Program-made: the position numbers and the translations under genes
Notes under the pieces: model-generated
What the model saw: the letters and a program-made list of their open reading frames with translations, nothing else
Database searches by the model: none
Told to the model about the DNA's origin: nothing
Shown: positions 1-3,720 of the stretch, in pieces
Layout of the letters: each line of letters opens with the position of its first letter
Numbering within the stretch: position 1 is the first letter of the stretch
Source of the DNA: Candidatus Omnitrophica bacterium CG02_land_8_20_14_3_00__42_8
GTDB taxonomy: Bacteria; Omnitrophota; Gorgyraeia; Gorgyraeales; Gorgyraeaceae
Length of the DNA: 9,002 bases
Direction of reading: 5' to 3'
Assembly: GCA_002780805.1 (NCBI GenBank)
Contig: PEUD01000104.1
Span: 1 to 9,002 of the forward strand

Positions 1-17
1 TCCCTCCTGGCCTGCCA
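1..17 (+). tRNA. 3' end of tRNA-Trp (partial)
   Basis: The window opens with what reads as the last 17 nt of a tRNA: one T-loop base, a 5-nt T-stem strand (CCCTC), a 7-nt acceptor strand (CTGGCCT), discriminator G and an encoded CCA. The implied acceptor 5' strand, AGGCCAG, together with G73, matches the common bacterial tRNA-Trp form. tRNA-Trp directly upstream of secE-nusG is a well-known arrangement. The anticodon lies outside the window, so the identity is inferred from the acceptor stem, the discriminator and the context. The CCA abuts the palindromic element with no spacer. Confidence 0.8.
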
Positions 18-80
18 TTCTGCTACGCCCTAGGGTATAGTAGTTAGGAGCTATATGACGGGCTTCGCAGAATAAATTCT
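17..80 (+). repeat. Left copy of the ATTCTGC...GCAGAAT palindromic repeat
   Basis: This 57-nt arm (17-73), plus seven further bases AAATTCT, aligns with 357-419 at roughly four-fifths identity by eye and is inverted relative to 415-470. Its ends ATTCTGC and GCAGAAT are inverted complements of each other. Similarity stops at 80, which corresponds to the apex of the long hairpin in the other copy. The nuclease gene's leader begins there, as if the gene module sits at or replaces half of the hairpin. Confidence 0.75.
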
Positions 81-95
81 ATATTTAAGGATTAG

Positions 96-341
96 GTGAG
101 ATATTTAGTCTATATTCTTAGGAGCAAAAAGGATTCAAAAAGACATTATATTGGCATTGCTCAAGATTTAAAAAAAAGATTAAACGAACATAATGATAGC
201 AAAAGCGAATATACTAAAAAATTTGCTCCTTGGGAAATAGAAACGTTTATTACATTTAAAGATAAACTTTTAGCTAAGAAATTCGAAAGATATCTTAAAT
301 CAGGCTCCGGGTATGCATTTTTGAATAGGCATTTTATATGA
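96..341 (+). CDS. Small GIY-YIG nuclease-domain protein (URI/UPF0213-like)
   Basis: This is an 81-residue single-domain protein of the GIY-YIG superfamily, whose members make metal-dependent DNA cuts. The GIY-like strand is YLVYI (residues 3-7) and the YIG strand is 18-20. They are followed by the family's helix with Arg28 and the L..H-N segment (His32, Asn33), the F-A-P-W segment at 43-46, the likely metal-binding Glu64 and the closing L-K-S-G (67-70). The core catalytic positions appear intact. The start is GTG at 96, with AAGG five bases upstream; no ATG is available. The gene is more AT-rich than its neighbours, and its position between tRNA-Trp and secE is foreign to this operon. Single-domain proteins of this type are often multicopy in genomes, and their cellular role is poorly defined. 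A role in spreading the flanking repeats is inference. Confidence 0.88.
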   Translation: MRYLVYILRSKKDSKRHYIGIAQDLKKRLNEHNDSKSEYTKKFAPWEIETFITFKDKLLAKKFERYLKSGSGYAFLNRHFI

Positions 342-356
342 TTAAAGAGCTTCGCA

Positions 357-470
357 GTTCTGCTTCGCGCTAGAGTAAAGTAGTTGGCTCTCTATGACGC
401 GCTACGCAGAATTTATTCTGCGAAGCTCGTCATAGAGAGCTTAAGCGTATACCCTAGAGCGAAGCAGAAT
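357..470. repeat. Long hairpin of two inverted repeat arms, ending in the secE start codon
   Basis: Left arm 357-412 and right arm 415-470 (56 nt each) are near-perfect inverted complements around a 2-nt loop (TT, 413-414). Shared blocks are TTCTGCTTCGC, CTCTCTATGACG and CGCAGAAT. Positions 347-357 (GAGCTTCGCAG) look like an extra fragment of a repeat end just before the left arm. The transcript could fold into a hairpin of more than 50 pairs directly ahead of secE. There is no U-tract after it, so it is not a typical terminator. Confidence 0.85.
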
Positions 471-660
471 GAAAATATTCGAAAAAACAGCAAATTTTAT
501 AACAGAAGTAAAAGTAGAGATGCAGAAAGTATCATGGTCAACAAAGGAAGAGCTTATAGGCTCCACAACAGTTGTTATAGTATCGACGCTTCTATTAGCC
601 ATGTTTATAGGAATGGTAGACATAGTATTGTCAAGATGCATCGGTCTTATATTAAGGTAA
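469..660 (+). CDS. secE: Preprotein translocase subunit SecE
   Basis: SecE is the small membrane subunit that clamps SecY in the SecYEG export channel of the inner membrane. The 63-residue product is the short, single-membrane-span form seen in most bacteria. The amphipathic helix with the conserved E-M-x-K-V-x-W-x-T-x-E-E-L pattern is at residues 17-29, followed by one hydrophobic span at about 34-54. The ATG at 469 is the only usable start, because a TAA in the same frame lies at 442-444 and no GTG or TTG falls between. The first two bases of this ATG are also the last two bases of the upstream palindromic repeat, and no convincing Shine-Dalgarno sequence precedes it. The usual tRNA-Trp neighbour is kept, but the leader has been taken over by the element. 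nusG follows after 261 nt. Confidence 0.93.
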   Translation: MKIFEKTANFITEVKVEMQKVSWSTKEELIGSTTVVIVSTLLLAMFIGMVDIVLSRCIGLILR

Positions 661-664
661 GTGA

Positions 665-709
665 GGGCATGACTTACGGAAACTGAAAGTTTCCGTAAGT
701 CATAAGCCC
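665..709. repeat. Hairpin after secE, perfect 16-bp arms
   Basis: Arms 669-684 and 688-703 are perfect inverted complements around a GAA loop. An outer GGGC (665-668) pairs with GCCC (706-709) across a 2-nt bulge. The hairpin starts five bases after the secE stop. No run of T follows, so rho-independent termination is unlikely. RNA-end protection or an RNase III site are possible roles. The sequence does not resemble the other palindromes in the window. Confidence 0.85.
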
Positions 710-715
710 GAACTT

Positions 716-839
716 ATCCCGCACCAATTTGCTATAACAATTACATTTTTATAACGGAATAATTAAATGCTAAAAAATAAAAACAGATTATTTTGCTTTA
801 ATATATTGGCGTTATTATTTAAGCAAATTGGTGCGGGAT
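716..839. repeat. 124-bp element with 18-bp terminal inverted repeats (MITE-like)
   Basis: Positions 716-733 (ATCCCGCACCAATTTGCT) recur as an exact reverse complement at 822-839. The 88 bases between are strongly AT-rich and have no open reading frame of note. They show weak further pairing (for example ATAAC near 734 with GTTAT near 811). The pairing continues imperfectly beyond the ends (GAA at 710-712 with TTC at 843-845). The shape suits a non-coding miniature transposable element or a large foldback structure. This is the main content of the gene-free stretch 661-909. Confidence 0.7.
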
Positions 840-870
840 CAATTCGCACAAACAAAGAAACAAAACAAAG

Positions 871-879
871 AAGAGGTGG
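871..879 (+). promoter_or_regulatory. Shine-Dalgarno sequence ahead of the nusG leader hairpin
   Basis: AAGAGGTGG is the only strong ribosome-binding sequence near nusG, but it lies about 42 nt before the nusG ATG (922). It is well placed for the ATG at 882 inside the hairpin arm, five bases after AAGAGG. Its last four bases (876-879) are in the hairpin stem, so folding would partly mask it. Confidence 0.5.
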
Positions 880-908
880 TTATGAAAATCTTCGATTTTC
901 ATAACCAC
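876..908. repeat. Perfect 15-bp-arm hairpin in the nusG leader
   Basis: Arms 876-890 and 894-908 are perfect inverted complements around a TTC loop. The hairpin separates the Shine-Dalgarno sequence from the nusG start and carries an in-frame ATG with its own short reading frame. No T-run follows, so it is not a standard terminator. A role in controlling nusG translation is inference from position. Confidence 0.85.
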
Positions 909-920
909 AGTGCTCATTGA
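882..920 (+). CDS. Possible 12-codon leader peptide coupled to nusG
   Basis: An ATG five bases after AAGAGG opens a 12-codon frame (MKIFDFHNHSAH) ending in TGA at 918-920. The nusG ATG begins one base later, in the arrangement TGATATG. This spacing is typical of termination-reinitiation coupling, and no other good ribosome-binding site serves nusG. Most of the frame is made by the hairpin sequence itself, so it may be a by-product of the palindrome. Neither its translation nor its function is shown. Confidence 0.3.
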   Translation: MKIFDFHNHSAH

Positions 921-921
921 T

Positions 922-1452
922 ATGACTCATAATTGGTATGTAATGCATACGTTAACGGGACAGGAAGATAATGTAAAGGCCAGCATAGAGTCCAAGATAC
1001 AGGAAGGCGTATTAAAAGATAGTGTTTTTCAGGTCCTCATACCTACGGAGCAGGTTTCGGAAGTAAAAGACGGTAAAAAGAAAATATCCTTAAGGAAATT
1101 TTTCCCAGGCTATGTAATAGTTGAGATGGATCTTAATGATGATGTCTGGTATCTCATGAGGAACATCCCCGGCGTTACAGGTTTTATAGGCTCAAAGTCA
1201 AAACCTGTCCCTCTTTTAGAAAGCGAAGTAAACCACATAATCAAGCAGACAGAAGAAAGAAAAGAAAAGCCAACGCCTAAGGTGGTTTTTGAAAAAGGCG
1301 ATAATATAAAAATAATAGAAGGCCCTTTTATAAATTTTAACGGAACGGTTGAAGAGATTAACCCGAATAAAGGCAAAATCAGGGTAATGGTTTCTATATT
1401 TGGCCGCGCCACTCCAGTAGAACTGGAATATTGGCAAGCAGAACGACTGTAG
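922..1452 (+). CDS. nusG: Transcription termination/antitermination factor NusG
   Basis: NusG binds elongating RNA polymerase through its NGN domain and uses its KOW domain to contact Rho or ribosomal protein S10, linking transcription to termination and translation. The 176-residue product has the opening W-Y-V-x-H-T-x-x-G-x-E (residues 5-15), the F-F-P-G-Y-V-I-V strand near residue 60 and a C-terminal KOW domain (about 122-176, with the G-P-F-x-x-F-x-G-x-V pattern). The ATG at 922 fits the family N terminus; a GTG at 910 would add four residues (VLID, with V read as Met) but also lacks a nearby ribosome-binding site. The stop TAG is part of the GTAG at the head of the following REP element. 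The start lies just behind a perfect hairpin. Confidence 0.93.
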   Translation: MTHNWYVMHTLTGQEDNVKASIESKIQEGVLKDSVFQVLIPTEQVSEVKDGKKKISLRKFFPGYVIVEMDLNDDVWYLMRNIPGVTGFIGSKSKPVPLLESEVNHIIKQTEERKEKPTPKVVFEKGDNIKIIEGPFINFNGTVEEINPNKGKIRVMVSIFGRATPVELEYWQAERL

Positions 1453-1506
1453 GGGCCGATTATGAATCGGCCCGTTATTTCGGGCGGAATAAATTCCGCC
1501 CCTACA
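1448..1506. repeat. REP/BIME-like double hairpin between nusG and rplK
   Basis: The 59-nt element is bounded by TGTAGGGG and CCCCTACA. The first hairpin has arms 1453-1461 and 1465-1473 with loop ATG. The second has arms 1482-1490 and 1493-1501 with loop AA. A direct GTAG (1449-1452) precedes the first, and an inverted CTAC (1502-1505) follows the second. A GTAG tetranucleotide at the foot of a hairpin is the known signature of REP sequences handled by RAYT (TnpA-REP, Y1) transposases, and a head-to-tail pair is a BIME. No RAYT gene is in the window. The GTAG contributes the nusG stop codon. Confidence 0.8.
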
Positions 1507-1518
1507 AAGGATTGAATC

Positions 1519-1944
1519 ATGGCTAAGAAGATTAAATCAATGATCAAATTGTACGTAACAGGTGGCCAGGCAAATCCTGCGCCTCCGGTCGGGCCTGCTT
1601 TAGGCCAGCACGGCGTGAATATAATGGAATTTTGCAAGTCTTTCAATGAAAAGACAAAAGATAGGCCGGGTTTGATATTGCCTGTTGTTATAACCGTATA
1701 CGAAGACAAGTCATTTTCCTTTATAATCAAAAGCCCGCCATGCTCAGTGCTTTTGAAGCGCGCTTGCGGAATAGCAAAGGCGTCCGGACAGCCTAACAAG
1801 GAAAAGATGGGAAAGGTCACAAAGGCTCAGGTAAAAGAAATTGCTCAGGCAAAGATGAAAGACTTAAATACGGTAGAAATTGAAGCGGCAATGAAAATAG
1901 TGGAAGGAACCGCGGCCAGCATGGGCATAGACGTGGTGGAGTAG
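1519..1944 (+). CDS. rplK: 50S ribosomal protein L11
   Basis: L11 binds the GTPase-associated centre of 23S rRNA at the base of the ribosomal stalk, where elongation factors and thiostrepton act. The 141 residues match the usual family length. The N-terminal domain has the proline-rich segment around residues 15-30 ([15 protein letters not shown]), including Pro22 and Pro26 of the thiostrepton-contact region. The C-terminal rRNA-binding domain (about 75-141) carries the G-x-x-x-M-G-K-V-T and G-T-A-x-S-M-G motifs. A good Shine-Dalgarno sequence, AAAGGA, lies at 1506-1511, seven bases before the ATG and just after the BIME. In well-studied bacteria L1 represses this operon through the L11 leader; here that leader is replaced by the repeat element. 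The TAG stop belongs to the next REP's GTAG. Confidence 0.97.
   Translation: MAKKIKSMIKLYVTGGQANPAPPVGPALGQHGVNIMEFCKSFNEKTKDRPGLILPVVITVYEDKSFSFIIKSPPCSVLLKRACGIAKASGQPNKEKMGKVTKAQVKEIAQAKMKDLNTVEIEAAMKIVEGTAASMGIDVVE
1935..1941 (+). promoter_or_regulatory. Displaced Shine-Dalgarno sequence for rplA
   Basis: GGTGGAG lies in the last codons of rplK, 28 nt before the rplA ATG at 1970, which is too far for direct use. If the hairpin at 1945-1962 folds, the unpaired distance falls to about 10 nt. No other Shine-Dalgarno-like sequence lies between the hairpin and the ATG. The bypass is inferred from spacing only. Confidence 0.4.
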
Positions 1945-1965
1945 GGCACACTTTAGTGTGCCAAA
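1941..1965. repeat. REP-like hairpin with GTAG head, copy 1
   Basis: GTAG at 1941-1944 is followed by an 8-bp-arm hairpin (1945-1952 with 1955-1962, loop TT). The whole 25-nt string is identical to 7594-7618 upstream of rpoC. The GTAG supplies the last base of the final rplK codon (GAG) and its TAG stop. Confidence 0.85.
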
Positions 1966-1969
1966 ATCA

Positions 1970-2668
1970 ATGGCAAAGTTAACAAAAAGACAAAAAGAGA
2001 TTCAAAAGACAGCCGATATTGAGAAAATTTATTCCGTAGAAGAGGCAGTTTCTATATTAAAAAATATACCTCATCCTAAATTTGACGAAACCGTGGAGCT
2101 GGCATTTAATCTTGGCACGGATCCGAAACAGTCTGATCAAATGGTGAGAGGGACTCTTATGCTTCCGAACGGCACAGGCAAAAAAGTCAGAGTCCTTGTG
2201 TTATGCAGGGGAGAAGCCGGCGACGCGGCCAAAGAAGCAGGCGCAGAATATGTTGGCGGGGACGATCTCATAGCAAAGATAAGTTCCGGCTGGATGGATT
2301 TTGATGTGGTAATAAGTTCGCCTGACATGATGAGAGATGTAGGCAAGCTCGGGAAAGTCCTTGGCCCCAGAGGCCTTATGCCTAATCCAAAAACAGGCAC
2401 TGTCACCAATGATCTGGGCAGGGCGGTAAAAGAGGCAAAAACAGGCAAGGTGGAATTTAAACTTGATAAACAGGGCAATATAAATATAGGCATAGGCAAG
2501 GTTTCTTTTGAAGAAAAAGCTATCCGCGAAAATATAAGTACGGTTATAAACGCAATAAATAAATCAAGGCCTCAGACCGTAAAAGGCAAATTTATAAAAA
2601 ATTTATCTGTTTCAACTACAATGGGCCCGGGCTTGAAGCTGGACCTTTCAAAATTAGGGACAACATAA
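1970..2668 (+). CDS. rplA: 50S ribosomal protein L1
   Basis: L1 binds domain V of 23S rRNA, forms the mobile L1 stalk that guides deacylated tRNA out of the E site, and in studied bacteria represses its own operon. The 232-residue product matches the family length. The N terminus M-A-K-L-T-K-R-Q-K is typical. Family hallmarks are G-P-R-G-L-M-P-N-P-K-T-G-T-V (residues 132-145) and the C-terminal T-M-G-P-G-L-K-L-D. The ATG at 1970 fits the family better than the upstream GTG at 1958, which lies inside the REP hairpin and would add only four residues. No Shine-Dalgarno sequence lies immediately ahead of the ATG. The stop TAA is followed without a gap by rplJ. Confidence 0.96.
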   Translation: MAKLTKRQKEIQKTADIEKIYSVEEAVSILKNIPHPKFDETVELAFNLGTDPKQSDQMVRGTLMLPNGTGKKVRVLVLCRGEAGDAAKEAGAEYVGGDDLIAKISSGWMDFDVVISSPDMMRDVGKLGKVLGPRGLMPNPKTGTVTNDLGRAVKEAKTGKVEFKLDKQGNINIGIGKVSFEEKAIRENISTVINAINKSRPQTVKGKFIKNLSVSTTMGPGLKLDLSKLGTT

Positions 2669-3208
2669 ATGGCAAAAGTAGCGTTGGAAACAAAAAAAAT
2701 AATGGTCAAGGAAATAGCTTCCAGGATTAACAGCGCCGAAACGCTTATAGTCACGCGTTATAAAGGCTTGAGCGCCCAAGATATGAATGAGCTCCGCAAA
2801 GAGCTTAAAAGAGCAGCGGGAGAGTACCTGGTTGTAAAAGATTCAATGGTTAAAAAAGCTTTAAAGGACAGCGTTAGCAGCATGATAGCAGAGTTTATTC
2901 AGGGCGAAGTGGGCATTGCGGTGCACAAAAGCGACCTCAGCATCGTATCTAAGGCGCTTGTAAAATTTTCAAAGGAACACGAGCCTTTGAAGATATGCGG
3001 CGGATTCTCGGACGGAACAATTCTTTCCAATCAGGATATAATTGCTATTGCCGCTCTTCCTTACAGAGATGTGCTTCTGACAAGACTTGCAATTGTTCTG
3101 AATTCTCCGATTCGGGGACTGGCTGTTTCCCTGAGCGGTATTATATGCAAATTATTGTACGCGTTAAACGGAATAAAAGATAAAAAAGGGGGAGAAAATG
3201 TCGGATAA
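2669..3208 (+). CDS. rplJ: 50S ribosomal protein L10
   Basis: L10 anchors the L7/L12 dimers to 23S rRNA and so forms the base of the ribosomal stalk. The 179-residue protein has the N-terminal globular domain with R-Y-K-G-L-S (residues 30-35), E-L-R-K-E-L (41-46) and V-V-K-D (about 55-58; the last position is usually Asn). The C-terminal hydrophobic helix expected to carry L7/L12 dimers is visible (about 134-179). The ATG directly follows the rplA TAA, and a Shine-Dalgarno sequence, TAGGGA (2655-2660), sits inside the rplA end. The end overlaps rplL by 11 nt. The L10 leader used for autoregulation in other bacteria has no room here, so expression is probably set by translational coupling. Confidence 0.96.
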   Translation: MAKVALETKKIMVKEIASRINSAETLIVTRYKGLSAQDMNELRKELKRAAGEYLVVKDSMVKKALKDSVSSMIAEFIQGEVGIAVHKSDLSIVSKALVKFSKEHEPLKICGGFSDGTILSNQDIIAIAALPYRDVLLTRLAIVLNSPIRGLAVSLSGIICKLLYALNGIKDKKGGENVG

Positions 3209-3590
3209 CAAAAAAATCGAAGAGATGCTCGGCACCATTGAACAGATGAGTGTTTTAGAGCTGTCAAACCTGGTAAAGGCTGTAGAAGAGAAGTTTGGCG
3301 TCTCCAGCCAGGCCCCTGTTGCGGTTGCCGCGTCCGGCGCCGGCGCAGCTCAAGGCGTAGCAGCTCCGCAGGAAGAAAAGACTACTTTTACGGTAGTCCT
3401 TGTTTCATCAGGAAGCAGCAAGATCCAGGTAATCAAGGAAATAAGAACCATAACTAATCTTGGACTTAAAGAGGCAAAAGATCTTGTTGAAGCCGCTCCT
3501 AAGACAGTCAAAGAAGGTATTTCAAAGGAAGAGGCAGAAGACATAAAGAAGAAGCTTGAAGCTCAAGGCGCAAAGGTGGAATTGAAGTAA
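3198..3590 (+). CDS. rplL: 50S ribosomal protein L7/L12
   Basis: L7/L12 is the multicopy acidic stalk protein that recruits translational GTPases. The 130-residue product has an N-terminal dimerisation helix pair (about 1-35, containing L-E-L-S-N-L-V-K), an Ala/Gly/Pro-rich flexible hinge (about 36-58) and the compact C-terminal factor-binding domain (60-130). That domain contains [20 protein letters not shown] and the final G-A-K-V-E-L-K. The start ATG lies inside the end of rplJ (11-nt overlap), with a strong Shine-Dalgarno sequence, GGGGGAG (3188-3194), just ahead. That would favour the several-fold higher synthesis needed for the only multicopy ribosomal protein. Confidence 0.97.
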   Translation: MSDNKKIEEMLGTIEQMSVLELSNLVKAVEEKFGVSSQAPVAVAASGAGAAQGVAAPQEEKTTFTVVLVSSGSSKIQVIKEIRTITNLGLKEAKDLVEAAPKTVKEGISKEEAEDIKKKLEAQGAKVELK

Positions 3591-3610
3591 AAAGAAGTTT
3601 GCGTATGGAA

Positions 3611-3704
3611 GTTACGTAATGTTGCATAAGGTTACGTAAGGTTGCATGAAGTTGCAAAAGCAACTTTATGCAACATAATGCAACTTCAAGCAACTTTATG
3701 CAAC
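3611..3704. repeat. Inverted array of 10-nt units (GTTGCATAAG type) between rplL and rpoB
   Basis: Four units of 10 nt run in register (3611 GTTACGTAAT, 3621 GTTGCATAAG, 3631 GTTACGTAAG, 3641 GTTGCATGAA), followed by GTTGC at 3651. A 4-nt AAAA loop (3656-3659) comes next, then the inverted set GCAACTTTAT, GCAACATAAT, GCAACTTCAA, GCAACTTTAT and GCAAC to 3704. The two 45-nt arms can pair as a long imperfect hairpin. CTAC (3705-3708), an inverted REP-type GTAG, follows immediately. The rpoB ribosome-binding site lies just outside, so initiation is not blocked. No T-run is present. Confidence 0.88.
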
Positions 3705-3720
3705 CTACAAAGAGGAGATT

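Larger units (their letters stand above)
17..470. mobile_element. Composite palindromic element carrying a GIY-YIG gene
   Basis: The region between tRNA-Trp and secE is bounded by about 56-nt inverted copies of one repeat. The left end (17-73) begins ATTCTGCTACGC, and the right end (415-470) finishes GCGAAGCAGAAT, its near reverse complement. A third copy in the left-hand orientation (357-412) forms a long hairpin with the right end. An intact small nuclease gene lies between the left copy and this hairpin. The left boundary touches the tRNA CCA and the right boundary overlaps the secE ATG by two bases. The layout resembles a nuclease-bearing mobile element with terminal inverted repeats. No target-site duplication can be recognised, and movement is inferred, not shown. 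Confidence 0.6.

Noticed and set aside
384..686. 100-codon + strand frame overlapping secE
   Set aside because: It overlaps SecE in another frame, its start lies in the palindromic repeat, and its translation has no recognisable family features.
729..755. Possible sigma-70 promoter (TTGCTA ... TATAAC) before nusG
   Set aside because: The spacer is only 15 nt and the area is AT-rich, so such matches arise by chance. It is too weak to list as a feature.
665..908. Rho-independent terminators after secE
   Set aside because: The hairpins are strong, but none is followed by a T-run and the operon continues.
910..921. GTG at 910 as the nusG start
   Set aside because: It adds four residues not typical of the family, lies one base after the hairpin and has no better ribosome-binding site than the ATG at 922. 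It remains possible.
1110..1820. Long minus-strand open frame across nusG and rplK
   Set aside because: It is antisense to two certain genes and its product has no recognisable domain, so it is a codon-bias shadow.
1958..1969. GTG at 1958 as the rplA start
   Set aside because: It is inside the REP hairpin arm. The L1 family N terminus M-A-K-L-T-K begins at 1970.
3611..3704. CRISPR array
   Set aside because: Units are 10 nt with no spacers and reverse direction at the centre, so this is an inverted tandem array and not a CRISPR.
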